From the NCBI GenBank assembly GCA_052400625.1, contig JBQTGH010000003.1: a stretch of DNA of 64,000 nt; one strand, given 5' to 3'. The notes beneath the pieces were generated by a model. It ran no database searches. It was not told the DNA's origin and saw only the letters and a program-made list of their open reading frames with translations. Positions within the stretch are counted from its first letter, which is position 1. Each line of letters begins with the position of its first letter. Below are positions 36,266-44,931 of this stretch, piece by piece. This DNA comes from Thermophagus sp052400625 (GTDB lineage: Bacteria; Bacteroidota; Bacteroidia; Bacteroidales; Marinilabiliaceae). Both the position numbers and the translations under genes were made by a program.

Positions 36266-36781
36266 CTATTCCACTTCAATATCCATCAAAATATGGTCTT
36301 TCATCACCGGGCTTCCTGCCTGAACATTCAGATTTTTAATAGTTCCATTGACGGGGCTTTGGATTTCATTTTGCATTTTCATGGCTTCCAACACTAACAG
36401 AGCCTCTCCCTTTTTCACTTTTTGTCCGGGTGTTACCATTACTTCCATAATTTTCCCCGGAAGCGGTGCCGTAAGCTTCAGTGCGGCAGAAGCAGCTTGC
36501 TCTTTGATTTTTCTGGTTCTTCTATGAGACGATTCAGAAGTGATTTCAAAACTGTAGGTATTACCGTTGACGGCAACGATGCATTTGTTTTGTTTCAGCC
36601 GAATAATTTCCCCTGAATGCTGTTTGCCGTCAATATTCACCATAAACTCATCGGAATCCACTCTCTCCAACGACATTTCATGTTGGGTTTTGCCAATCTT
36701 TTGAATGCTTCCTTTATTAACATCTACAGGTATTTTTTTGCCTTCGATCAATACGATATATCGATTGTTTCGTGTCTTCAT
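36266..36781 (-). CDS. biotin carboxyl carrier protein subunit of an acyl-CoA carboxylase
   Basis: The 171-residue protein has an N-terminal linker region (about 1-95) and a biotinyl domain (about 100-171) with the EAMKMQN biotinylation motif (Lys near 134) and LTAPLPGKIMEVMV before it. It carries CO2 between the biotin carboxylase at 37031 and the carboxyltransferase at 38597. The ATG lies inside the terminal motif of element copy E, so the element forms its leader. Together these three genes encode a propionyl-CoA carboxylase-type or methylmalonyl-CoA decarboxylase-type enzyme. Confidence 0.92.
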   Translation of the reverse strand: MKTRNNRYIVLIEGKKIPVDVNKGSIQKIGKTQHEMSLERVDSDEFMVNIDGKQHSGEIIRLKQNKCIVAVNGNTYSFEITSESSHRRTRKIKEQAASAALKLTAPLPGKIMEVMVTPGQKVKKGEALLVLEAMKMQNEIQSPVNGTIKNLNVQAGSPVMKDHILMDIEVE

Positions 36782-36900
36782 CCGTATAAAGTTTTTCTAT
36801 TTAATGGTTCTAATGAAACTCGCCCAGTTAAATTATATTCTTACCCCGATGGTGCGGTGGCATTTGCCTTTTTGCCATGTTCGTTTCATCCATTTAAAAG
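36778..36900 (+). repeat. dispersed palindromic element, copy E (inside the carboxylase operon)
   Basis: It starts CATCCGTATAAAGTTTTTCT at the BCCP start codon, has TTAATGGTTCTAATGAAACT and ends GCCATGTTCGTTTCATCC. It is diverged in the centre. It occupies the gap between the biotin carboxylase stop and the BCCP ATG, so it should be transcribed as part of the operon mRNA. Confidence 0.75.
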
Positions 36901-37030
36901 CCAGGAACCATTTGATAAATATAACGTCCCTTCGCGGCTAAATGACGAACAAAAATAACCATTGGCACATGACCGGATTGTTATCGTGGCTCACCATGGT
37001 GGTTTTGGCAGCACCGCAATGCGTGCTGTC

Positions 37031-38518
37031 TTACTTAAAAAAACGACTCAATCGCCAGGGACTCACCTTCTTTTCACTGATCTGTTGATGATCAATGCTA
37101 TTAATTTCATTCAGATATTTAGTCATGCCCAGATAAATGGCTGCTACCAATTCATTATCTTCCTGATAAAAGTTTTGTTCCAGTTCCTTTTCAATGAAAG
37201 AAGTGGAATAATTCCCCTCTTTAAAGGCATCGTTGTTAAGAACCATTTTGAAGAAAGGCAAAGTTGTTTTCACCCCTTTAATTTTGATGTTGTTAATGGT
37301 GCTCATAGCCGTTTTCAGGACGGATTTTCGGTCGGGCCCTTTAACAATCAATTTGGCAATCAACGAGTCGTAGCAGGAAGGGATAATATCGCCGTCCACA
37401 TAACCTGAATCTACTCTGATGCGTCGTTTTCGCGGGAATTTAATGGTATCAATAATGCCATTGTCGGGCGAGAAATCGGCTTGAACATCTTCCGCGTTGA
37501 TGCGAAACTCAATGGCGCACCCTTTTCGCTTAATATCCTTTTGAGTAAACGCCAGCTTTTCACCATTGGCCACTCTGAATTGCTGCTCAATAAGATCAAT
37601 ACCTGTTATTTCTTCGGTAACGGGGTGCTCCACCTGAATGCGGGTATTCATCTCCATAAAGAAATGATTCAGATGCTCATCCACAAGGAATTCAACCGTA
37701 CCAACACTATAATATCCAGTGGCTTTACACAATTTCACAGCATCCTGACCTATTTTGTTACGTGTCTCATCATCGAGGGCGGGCGACGGAGCCTCTTCCA
37801 ACAACTTTTGGTGTTTTCGCTGAATGGAACATTCCCGTTCAAAAAGATGGACGACGTTTCCATGCTTGTCGGCCAATACCTGAAATTCAATATGTCTTGG
37901 ATTTTCCACATATTTTTCAATAAACACCGCGGCATTCCCAAAAACCGACATGGCCTCACGTGAAGCTGCATTAAACATCCGCGGCAATTCATCGGGTGCA
38001 TAGGCCACACGCATCCCTTTACCACCTCCGCCGGCAACCGCCTTTATAATTACAGGAAAGCCAATGGAAGCAGCTGTCCTTTCGGCCTCGGCCAATGAGG
38101 TGATGACGCCGTTACTTCCCGGCAAAACCGGCACATTATTTTTAATGGCAATATCCCGTGCAACGCCTTTATTGCCCATCTCGTCAATATGTTGATGCGA
38201 TGGACCGATAAAAGCAATATTGTGATGCAGACATTCCCGGGCCAGAGCCGGATTCTCCGATAAGAATCCATACCCCGGATGAATGGCATCGATATTATAT
38301 TTCAGCGCCGATTCAATGATTTTATTGATATTGGTAAATACATTGTAAAAAGTTTCTTCCGACACATCGATCACCTCATCGGCCGATTTAAGGTAGGTGG
38401 CATTGGGTTCTTCATGGGTAAGAAACATAAAGGTCTTGATACCCATTTTTTTTGCGGTTTGAGCAATTCGAATGGCTATTTCGCCCCGATTGGCTATTAA
38501 AACAGACTTTATTTCCAT
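37031..38518 (-). CDS. biotin carboxylase subunit of an acyl-CoA carboxylase
   Basis: The 495-residue protein has the three biotin carboxylase domains: an N-domain (IKSVLIANRGEIAIRIAQTA), an ATP-grasp domain with the Gly-rich loop AGGGGKGMRVAY near 165 and FMEMNTRIQVEHPVTE near 290, and a C-terminal domain ending around 450. It carboxylates the biotin on BCCP using ATP and bicarbonate. It is 78 bp downstream of the carboxyltransferase gene. The C-terminal 40 residues after NFYQEDNELV are an extension beyond the minimal AccC. Confidence 0.95.
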   Translation of the reverse strand: MEIKSVLIANRGEIAIRIAQTAKKMGIKTFMFLTHEEPNATYLKSADEVIDVSEETFYNVFTNINKIIESALKYNIDAIHPGYGFLSENPALARECLHHNIAFIGPSHQHIDEMGNKGVARDIAIKNNVPVLPGSNGVITSLAEAERTAASIGFPVIIKAVAGGGGKGMRVAYAPDELPRMFNAASREAMSVFGNAAVFIEKYVENPRHIEFQVLADKHGNVVHLFERECSIQRKHQKLLEEAPSPALDDETRNKIGQDAVKLCKATGYYSVGTVEFLVDEHLNHFFMEMNTRIQVEHPVTEEITGIDLIEQQFRVANGEKLAFTQKDIKRKGCAIEFRINAEDVQADFSPDNGIIDTIKFPRKRRIRVDSGYVDGDIIPSCYDSLIAKLIVKGPDRKSVLKTAMSTINNIKIKGVKTTLPFFKMVLNNDAFKEGNYSTSFIEKELEQNFYQEDNELVAAIYLGMTKYLNEINSIDHQQISEKKVSPWRLSRFFK

Positions 38519-38596
38519 AACAACGAATTCATCTTATCTAAAAAATTGATTGCTCTTCTCTAACAACAGCAAAGTCGGTCCGACTTGCCCGATCAT

Positions 38597-40135
38597 TTAG
38601 AGAGGTATGTTGCCGTGTTTTCGGGAAATTCTTTCCTCATATTTATTCTCCAGCAAAGCAAAGGTGGATATTAGTATCCTTCTTGTATCGGCGGGATCAA
38701 TCACTTCGTCAATAAATCCTTTTTCCTCTGCAATGAAAGGATTCGCTATATTTTCTTTGTAGTCCTGAGCCAGCTTTTTACGTAATGCTTCAGGATCTTC
38801 TGCTTTGGCCAGCTCTTTTCGGTTTAATATTTTCACAGCACCTTCAGGTCCCATAACTGCCATTTCAGCTGTTGGCCAGGCAAAATTAAAATCGCCTCCC
38901 ATGTCTTTGCTATTCATGACGATGTAAGCGCCACCATAAGCTTTTCGTAAGATCACGGTAATCTTTGGAACGGAGGCCTCGGCAAAGGCGTAGAGAAGTT
39001 TGGCTCCATGCATAATGATGGCATTGTGTTCCTGATTCTGGCCGGGCATAAAGCCGGGGACATCTTCCAGAACCAGGATTGGAATATTAAAAGCATCGCA
39101 AAAGCGCACAAAACGGGAAGCCTTGCGTGCGGCACTAATGTCGAGCGTTCCGGCCAGAAATTTGGGTTGATTGGCTATAATTCCAATCACCTGATTATCT
39201 AATCGCCCAAACCCGGTAACAATATTTTGTGCAAAATTTTCGGCCACTTCAAAAAAGCTGCCGGTATCCACTAAACGGGTAATGATATCGGTAATATCGT
39301 AAGGTTTACCGGAATCATCCGGAATAATCAGAGAGATATTATCCAGTCTTGGAGGTTCAATATCGTCACGATGAGCTACCGGCGGATGTTCCACATTGTT
39401 GGAAGGCAAATAAGAGAGTAACTTTTTAACGCCGAGAAGGCAATTCTCTTCATCCGAATAAACAAAGTCGGCCACCCCTGAAGTTGAAGAGTGAATATCA
39501 GCTCCTCCCAATTCTTCAAATGAAACCTCTTCGTTAAGCACTTCCTTCACCACTTCCGGGCCGGTAACAAACATGTGGGAAGTATTCTTAACCATAAAAC
39601 GGAAATCGGTCAATGCCGGGGAATAAACGGCACCACCGGCGGCAGGACCAAGAATAACGGATATCTGAGGGATTACCCCCGAGGATTGGACGTTTCGTTT
39701 AAAGATACCCGCATAGCCGGCCAAACTGGCCACGCCTTCCTGTATGCGCGCCCCTCCCGAGTCAATAAGTCCAATGATTGGATATCCCATTTTCAAAGCA
39801 ATATCCTGTACTTTTTGAATTTTTTTGGCATGCACATGCCCAAGAGATCCTCCCAAAAAATTGAAATCCTGAACATATAAGAGAACCTTCCGACCATTGA
39901 TCGTTCCAAACCCACAAATGACCCCATCACCATAAAAATCTTTACTGGGATCTAAAGACTTAACAAAGGCATCTATTTCCACAAAACTTCCTTCATCCAA
40001 AAGCAAGTCAATACGCTCTCTGGCGGTCAGCTTTCCCTTAGAATGCTGTTTGTCGTAGTAATTACCGGAATATTGGTTTTCCAGCTTTTCCTGTCTGGCA
40101 TAAAACTTCCGGTATGGTAACCTGTTGTCTTGCAT
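38597..40135 (-). CDS. acyl-CoA carboxylase carboxyltransferase subunit (propionyl-CoA carboxylase beta-like / MmdA-like)
   Basis: The 512-residue protein has the two crotonase-like halves of the carboxyltransferase family. Motifs include FGTINGRKVLLYVQDFNFLG, SGGARIQEGVASLAGYAGIF (N-half oxyanion Gly pair), SGVIPQISVILGPAAGGAVY, and VPGFMPGQNQEHNAIIMHGA plus LRKAYGGAYIVM (C-half). It transfers the carboxyl from biotin to propionyl-CoA, or the reverse in methylmalonyl-CoA decarboxylation. Two downstream genes supply the other subunits. A cobalamin riboswitch lies about 900 bp upstream on the same strand; B12 is the cofactor of methylmalonyl-CoA mutase, which connects to this enzyme. Confidence 0.95.
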   Translation of the reverse strand: MQDNRLPYRKFYARQEKLENQYSGNYYDKQHSKGKLTARERIDLLLDEGSFVEIDAFVKSLDPSKDFYGDGVICGFGTINGRKVLLYVQDFNFLGGSLGHVHAKKIQKVQDIALKMGYPIIGLIDSGGARIQEGVASLAGYAGIFKRNVQSSGVIPQISVILGPAAGGAVYSPALTDFRFMVKNTSHMFVTGPEVVKEVLNEEVSFEELGGADIHSSTSGVADFVYSDEENCLLGVKKLLSYLPSNNVEHPPVAHRDDIEPPRLDNISLIIPDDSGKPYDITDIITRLVDTGSFFEVAENFAQNIVTGFGRLDNQVIGIIANQPKFLAGTLDISAARKASRFVRFCDAFNIPILVLEDVPGFMPGQNQEHNAIIMHGAKLLYAFAEASVPKITVILRKAYGGAYIVMNSKDMGGDFNFAWPTAEMAVMGPEGAVKILNRKELAKAEDPEALRKKLAQDYKENIANPFIAEEKGFIDEVIDPADTRRILISTFALLENKYEERISRKHGNIPL

Positions 40136-41059
40136 AATATTTTACATTAGAGCATTCAAAACTTTTTAAAGTACAAATCATTACCCCAATATCAACAGTG
40201 TCAGCTGAGCATAAACAAAGGCTATGGAACTGGTATTCTCCAAGACTGATTTCTCAACATTTACCCGCAACAATAATCTATTATTCAACCTATTGTGGTT
40301 CGATATTGGTTCATCAATGTCCATAATAAAAACCCAAAAGAAATGGTAGCAACCTTAAGCCACCGGACAATACCTTCCATAAACAATGGTTTCTCAAAAT
40401 TGTTTTCCGGCACCAATGACCCTATTGAGTTCTATCAACCATTAATTCTTTGTGGAAAATAGCTTTAGTAGTAGTAAAAAAATAAAACGGAACCGCTTTT
40501 ACAGAAAGAAACAGATCAGGATGTTTTGCCTAAAACCAACACATATTAAACGCCAAACACCCTTTTTTTCGACATGCATAGTTATCTATTTTTTCATGCG
40601 GCTCCGTTAAATTTGGGCTAAGTAAGGTTAACAAAGGAAAATTACACCTTGTCAATTTATGGGCAGATAAATCATTCCTGTTTCTTGCACTTTAAACAGA
40701 AAAGCCGACAAGGATGCGTTTCCCTATACATTATCCAGCTAAGGGATTTCAACTCTATTATGCTACGATTTGTTCAAATTTAAGGACGCATTAACTGGTT
40801 GAGACCTTACCTTAAGGAGTTCTTGAACCACCAATTAACAGTAAAAGATTTCCCATTGACTTATTAGGGGCCATATTAATCCGCCCGCATTTGAATGGGG
40901 TGACAACAACACATAAAGCTGCATTTTTCTTCATTGCATAGCATTTTAAGATGAGCAAAAATTTTAATGCAACTCCCGGAAAAAGAAATGGACAGGAAAA
41001 TATCGGTTGTTTTGGGGATACTCTGCCTCTCCTTTGCTTTTCGCCCGAAAGCTACGGAT
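40136..41059. other. long region downstream of the cobalamin riboswitch with no intact gene
   Basis: About 900 bp lie between the riboswitch and the carboxyltransferase start. The only frame behind the riboswitch is a 40-codon one at 40812-40934. The rest has frequent stops in all frames. It may be the remains of a B12-regulated gene or a long leader of the carboxylase operon. Confidence 0.5.
40812..40934 (-). CDS. possible short peptide behind the cobalamin riboswitch
   Basis: An ATG-started 40-codon frame (MKKNAALCVVVTPFKCG ... GGSRTP) begins about 125 bp downstream of the riboswitch. The N-terminus is weakly signal-peptide-like, with a Cys near residue 16. There is no family match that I know. 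It may be the stub of a lost B12-uptake gene. Confidence 0.25.
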   Translation of the reverse strand: MKKNAALCVVVTPFKCGRINMAPNKSMGNLLLLIGGSRTP

Positions 41060-41215
41060 CAAAATTTTACCGGCAGGTCTTCTGGCTCGTCCTGTTTTGA
41101 TGGCCTTCTCAACCGTATATGGTCAATGGCATTGCAGGTATCAAAACACGTTAAGGACTTACAGCTGCGGGGACAGCTCCTGACTTTCACAGGATTCCCT
41201 TTTAATTTCTTTTTA
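41060..41215 (-). ncRNA. cobalamin (B12) riboswitch
   Basis: On the minus strand the aptamer landmarks are in order: GGGAATCCTGTGAAAGTCAG, then GGAGCTGTCCCCGCAGCTGT (core with the conserved CTGTCCCCGCAACTGTAA-like segment), GAATGCCA-type internal loops and finally the B12 box GAGCCAGAAGACCTGCC. These are class I cobalamin riboswitch hallmarks and the layout is complete. The expression platform and target gene are not obvious: the next intact gene on this strand starts at 40135. Confidence 0.9.
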
Positions 41216-41433
41216 ATTGATTATCAAAAAGAAAGCCGATAAATATTGGTATTATGACAAAAGCAAATATAGATAATTTTCTTTGATCGTTCCATTTTTA
41301 TATTGGATAATTTATCTTTTTCTCTCTATCTCTAAATATCCTCGAAGCTTTCTTTTGCTATTAAAAATCACAATAAATGGGGATTGTTGTTTTAGACGGA
41401 TCAGCCCATTTTTGAGAAAAATTCTTAATCACG

Positions 41434-41772
41434 ATGAAAATAATCAACAAAACAACCAACGGCACTATTTTTAGATGCAACCAATGCAACAACATCCACA
41501 TTGAATACAATAACCTAAGTTTTTCCTTTTCTCCTTCCCAATTCAATTTTTTTGTGGATTTCTTCAAAAACATCAAAGCCAATCATTGGGAGAAGATGAA
41601 TGCCGCCTCCCCTTATTCCAGAAAGATCATTATTCCTGTGCACCATCGCAACATTACTCTTTTGATGAACGCGCAAGAAGTAAAAGAAATGAGAGTATTA
41701 CTGGGGATTGAAAAAATTGACCTTGAACGCTGCCCATTTCCAAAAATAGCCTTGGAAACATGTATCAATTAA
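41434..41772 (+). CDS. small conserved Bacteroidota protein (DUF6686-like)
   Basis: This 112-residue protein has CNQCNNIHIEYNNLSFSFSP near the N-terminus (a CxxC pair and a beta strand), FNFFVDFFKNI, and IIIPVHHRNITLLMNAQEVK. The pattern matches the short cytosolic proteins annotated DUF6686 in Bacteroidota; the role is unknown. Convergent with DUF3307 (18-bp gap). The ATG start is clear. Confidence 0.65.
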   Translation: MKIINKTTNGTIFRCNQCNNIHIEYNNLSFSFSPSQFNFFVDFFKNIKANHWEKMNAASPYSRKIIIPVHHRNITLLMNAQEVKEMRVLLGIEKIDLERCPFPKIALETCIN

Positions 41773-41789
41773 ACCTTCACCCACTACCA

Positions 41790-42503
41790 CTAGATTTCAA
41801 CCACATAGAGATAGCACAGGCTGGTCAGAGTAGCCAACCCAAAGCTCAATAAGGTGCCTATGAGCATATATTCAGTAAGTTTTCGGTCTTTTGCCCTGGA
41901 GATATCGCTGAATCTGAAGATCGATTTTGCGGCGATCAGAAAACCAATAGCCTGCCATTGGTGAAAGACGATGAAAGCAAAAATAAACAGGCGCTCCAGC
42001 ATGCCAATATATTTTCCGGCATTTGGCAACGACTCATTGGGGCTGAGTTCGCTAAAAGACCATCCGGACATTAAGGTTTTGACAATAACCGATGAAACCG
42101 ATGTAAGCATCAAGAAGGTGCTTATGAGCAACAATACAGGAAAAGTAAAAAGCCATTGGACGTTGAAAGAAAAGGGTTCATATAGATCCACCAACAGGAT
42201 AATGACCATCAGATGAAAAAACTGGTCTGCCATAAAAAGCAATCGGGGATTAATGTTTTTCTCCAGCTTTAACTTAATCCCGTCAATAATAAAATGGCTG
42301 GCAATAGAGATTAAAACCAATGGCCAATAATACCACTGAAACGCCAACACCAGCCATAGAAAAAAAGCATGAACAACAAGGTGCAAGTAAAAGAACCCGG
42401 ATTGAAACTGTTTCTCCCTTTTCTCTTTTACCCATTTATCGGGCTGAAAGACAAAGTCGCCCAGAAAATGGGCAATTAAAAGTTTTAATATCAGAGAAGT
42501 CAT
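41790..42503 (-). CDS. DUF3307-family membrane protein
   Basis: The 237-residue integral membrane protein has about six to seven hydrophobic segments and the family's N-terminal LLIAHFLGDFVFQPDKWVKE and internal HFIIDGIKLKL motifs. It overlaps the SatD-like gene by four bases (ATGA), so the two are translationally coupled. I recall this pairing recurring in Bacteroidota. The function is not established; the coupling suggests that it is regulated by, or signals to, the SatD-like protein. Confidence 0.85.
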   Translation of the reverse strand: MTSLILKLLIAHFLGDFVFQPDKWVKEKREKQFQSGFFYLHLVVHAFFLWLVLAFQWYYWPLVLISIASHFIIDGIKLKLEKNINPRLLFMADQFFHLMVIILLVDLYEPFSFNVQWLFTFPVLLLISTFLMLTSVSSVIVKTLMSGWSFSELSPNESLPNAGKYIGMLERLFIFAFIVFHQWQAIGFLIAAKSIFRFSDISRAKDRKLTEYMLIGTLLSFGLATLTSLCYLYVVEI

Positions 42504-43102
42504 AGGCCGGCCATTTTTTCTCTGTAAAACCCATCCAATTGTATCATTTCGTTAAAGCCTCCTCTTTTGAGGGCTTCGCTGGTATTGCTTTGGGAAATAC
42601 CAAGCTGCTGTGCAATATCATTTTGATTACTATCAGGATGCTCAATAAAGGTTTTTATTACAGTGGCCACTTTAGGCGTCCAGCTATTGGCGGTTAAAAG
42701 AGCCAACTTAAGCATAATATTCAGGGCTTTATCCGTTTCAGGATGATCTGTCTTCAATGCCAAGGTTTGCTTTTTTAATTGGTCAAAACATTCGCCTGAA
42801 AAAATAAAAGCCGGTCCGTTGGATTCAGTGATTCTTGACGACCAATGAGTCACCTCCCCTATTCCGATAGCCATGCGAACATCTAGTTCACTAACACATT
42901 TCATAGACGCTTTAATGTGCAAGGCAGCCATCAATGCAGAGGAAGGTTCCACCATCAATTGAAAACTATCTCCACGAAAGATTTCCCACGCCGAAGGTTC
43001 CTCGCCATATTGAACAAGTACAGATTTTAGCTCTTTAATCCAACTTTCTGGTTCTTTGTCGCGAGATCTTATTATATCACCAGTTATTACAGCTCTCTTC
43101 AT
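42500..43102 (-). CDS. SatD-like protein with C-terminal helix-turn-helix
   Basis: The protein of about 200 residues begins MKRAVITGDIIRSRDKEPES, the SatD-family N-terminus, and has a C-terminal winged or tetra-helical HTH around 155-185 (NQNDIAQQLGISQSNTSEAL). The middle part (VRMAIGIGEVTHWSSRITES) resembles a nucleotide-cyclase-like fold, as reported for related proteins by pattern. The longest frame starts at TTG (43111); the ATG at 43102 is more plausible. It is the first gene of the pair with DUF3307. The array of CCGATA-N8-TATCGG sites 60-160 bp upstream is a likely autoregulatory operator. Confidence 0.75.
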   Translation of the reverse strand: MKRAVITGDIIRSRDKEPESWIKELKSVLVQYGEEPSAWEIFRGDSFQLMVEPSSALMAALHIKASMKCVSELDVRMAIGIGEVTHWSSRITESNGPAFIFSGECFDQLKKQTLALKTDHPETDKALNIMLKLALLTANSWTPKVATVIKTFIEHPDSNQNDIAQQLGISQSNTSEALKRGGFNEMIQLDGFYREKMAGL

Positions 43103-43161
43103 TGAATTCAAATTTATTGATTTTTATTCCAAAGTCAAACCCGTAATTCAACATTCCTAAA

Positions 43162-43265
43162 TATCGTCCTTAGAACCGATAATCACAAATATCGGCTCTT
43201 AAACCGATAATCGCAAATATCGGCTCTGAGACCGATAATTTTAAATATCGATTCTCAAGCCGATA
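43162..43265. promoter_or_regulatory. 28-bp-period array of inverted-repeat operators (CCGATA-N8-TATCGG)
   Basis: The dyads start at 43176, 43204, 43232 (last arm TATCGA) and a left half-site at 43260, with a right half-site TATCGT at 43162. Spacing is exactly 28 bp, with linkers CTCTTAAA / CTCTGAGA / TTCTCAAG. Each dyad has arms of 6 bp and an 8-bp spacer such as ATCACAAA. It lies upstream of the SatD-like gene and is probably its regulator's binding array. Confidence 0.7.
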
Positions 43266-43284
43266 ATTCATTCATTTGTATAAT

Positions 43285-43352
43285 ACAACCCGTATAACTC
43301 AATTTCATACGTAATCTTTTAATGCCAACCCTATTGTCATGTTCGAATCATA
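43285..43352 (+). repeat. degraded partial copy of the dispersed element
   Basis: CAACCCGTATAACTCA is followed about 45 bp later by CCCTATTGTCATGTTCGAAT and CAT, matching the element's left and right ends in a shrunken form. Weak, but the order is right. Confidence 0.4.
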
Positions 43353-43479
43353 TCTAACTTATCATTCGCTATATGTTTCTCAAGAAACATTTGGATTTTC
43401 GATGAATACCTTTAATATTGTGAAGACGAATAAAATTAGGTCCGTTTCAATTTTTGGGAAAGAAAGCACCTAACCTTTT

Positions 43480-43590
43480 ATTAGTATAAAATAAATTAAC
43501 TCATTGGTCTAAAGCAACTTACATGACATGCTAAAATTTCATGCCGGTTCTTTTAGGGCAAACATTGCCAGAGTCAATTCATACGAGCAT
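43480..43590 (+). repeat. dispersed palindromic element, copy F
   Basis: TTAGTATAAAATAAATTAAC, then TCATTGGTCTAAAGCAACTT and ACATGACATGC match the left half. The right half is eroded (TTCATGCCGG, CAAACATTGCCAGAGTC, TTCATACGAGC). Confidence 0.55.
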
Positions 43591-43641
43591 TGAATTGATC
43601 AATTAAGCTATAATTATCAAACCAAACAGATACACAACTCT

Positions 43642-44931
43642 ATGTCCGTTAAAATTCTAGCCACCGGAGATCTTCATATTGGCAAAAGATCCTCTGGTCT
43701 GACAAACGATGCCGACGAAATGGCCACCAAACACACCTGGGGACGAATTGTGGATATGGTCATTAACAATGACTTCAATATATTAGTTCTCACCGGTGAT
43801 ATAGTGGATCGGGACAACCGCTATTTTGAAGCAATAGGTCCGCTTCAGAGTGGTTTTAGTCGACTCAAAGAAGCCGGGATTCCCATATTTATGGTCGCCG
43901 GCAATCACGACTACGACGTATTGCGTCAGGTCGCTGACCCAACAAAGTATGAAAATATTCGTTTTTTAGGTATCAACGGAAAGTGGGATATAAAAACCAT
44001 ATCTGTAAATGGTCAGACCATAAGATTTGCCGGATGGTCATTCCCCGCCCAGCATGTCGTGACCAACCCATTACAGGAGTTAGATATCGACATTTCTGAA
44101 GAGCCCACCATAGGCTTACTTCACAGCGATTTAGAATCAAACAACAGCCACTACGCCCCGGTAAGAACAGAAAACTTTTTGGAACACCCCGTTGACGCAT
44201 GGATTCTGGGACACATACATAAACCTCAGATCATTCGAGACACGCCTCCTATCGTGAGATATCCGGGTTCGCCTCAGGCGTTGAGTCCCAAAGAACAAGG
44301 GATACATGGACCCTTGCAAATTATAGTAGAATCAAAGAACAACATCCATATTGAGCAGATCCCTCTTTCACCGGTGAGGTATGAAACCATTTCAATTGAT
44401 ATATCAGAGGCAAAAAGCGAAGAGATACTCCGAAAATGGGTAGTGGACAAAACACTTCAATACAAAGAAAACAATAGAACCAATTTATTGGAAACCCGTT
44501 TTCTGATTCTGGATATTTTATTAATTGGACAGCACCCCAATGTTGGTAATGTAGAGGCCTGGATGTCAACCATACAGGACACTTTCAACTACGACTATGA
44601 AGAAGGGATAAACATAACGGTAAGAAAAGTGGACTACGACATCATGCCCACAATAGAGCATTTGTCGGACCTTGCCAAAGAGTCTTCACCAGCCGGTCTG
44701 TTGGCCGAAACCATTCTGGCCATTCAAAACGGACAATCTACTCCTCTGCTCAATCAGTTAATTAAGAAGTGGAAAAATAGTGTTGAACGAATCAATAACT
44801 CCCCCACTTATCATCGGTTAAAAACCAACCATAGAATAGTTAAGCCTGACGACCATACAGCCAAAAGAGAAATTCTAACCCAATGCCGAAGACTGCTGGC
44901 AGAATTGTTAATCCAAAAGTCTGAAAAATGA
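43642..44931 (+). CDS. YhaO/SbcD-like metallophosphoesterase (DNA-processing nuclease)
   Basis: The 429-residue protein has all calcineurin-type motifs: ATGDLHIGKRS near 8, LVLTGDIVDRDN near 52, VAGNHDYDVL near 88, LLHSDLESN near 160 and LGHIHKPQII near 194. The layout matches SbcD/Mre11 nucleases. The capping and C-terminal regions extend to residue 429. The next gene overlaps by 4 bp (ATGA) and encodes a Rad50/SbcC-like ATPase, the standard partner. In Bacillus the YhaO/YhaN pair has this form. It probably acts on double-strand DNA ends or branched DNA. Confidence 0.88.
   Translation: MSVKILATGDLHIGKRSSGLTNDADEMATKHTWGRIVDMVINNDFNILVLTGDIVDRDNRYFEAIGPLQSGFSRLKEAGIPIFMVAGNHDYDVLRQVADPTKYENIRFLGINGKWDIKTISVNGQTIRFAGWSFPAQHVVTNPLQELDIDISEEPTIGLLHSDLESNNSHYAPVRTENFLEHPVDAWILGHIHKPQIIRDTPPIVRYPGSPQALSPKEQGIHGPLQIIVESKNNIHIEQIPLSPVRYETISIDISEAKSEEILRKWVVDKTLQYKENNRTNLLETRFLILDILLIGQHPNVGNVEAWMSTIQDTFNYDYEEGINITVRKVDYDIMPTIEHLSDLAKESSPAGLLAETILAIQNGQSTPLLNQLIKKWKNSVERINNSPTYHRLKTNHRIVKPDDHTAKREILTQCRRLLAELLIQKSEK

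Larger units (their letters stand above)
43112..43641. other. intergenic region between divergent SatD-like and YhaO-like genes
   Basis: The 530-bp region contains the 28-bp-period array (43162-43265) and two copies of the dispersed element (43285-43352 partial, 43480-43590). No consensus promoter is apparent. Everything else is AT-rich. Confidence 0.65.

Noticed and set aside
36617..36958. 113-codon plus-strand frame over the BCCP gene and element E
   Set aside because: It is antisense to BCCP and element copy E; composition explains it.
40967..41242. 91-codon plus-strand frame
   Set aside because: It is the complement of the cobalamin riboswitch and has no protein family resemblance.
43162..43265. 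CRISPR-like or microsatellite array
   Set aside because: The 28-bp units include near-identical linkers with dyads, so an operator array explains them better.
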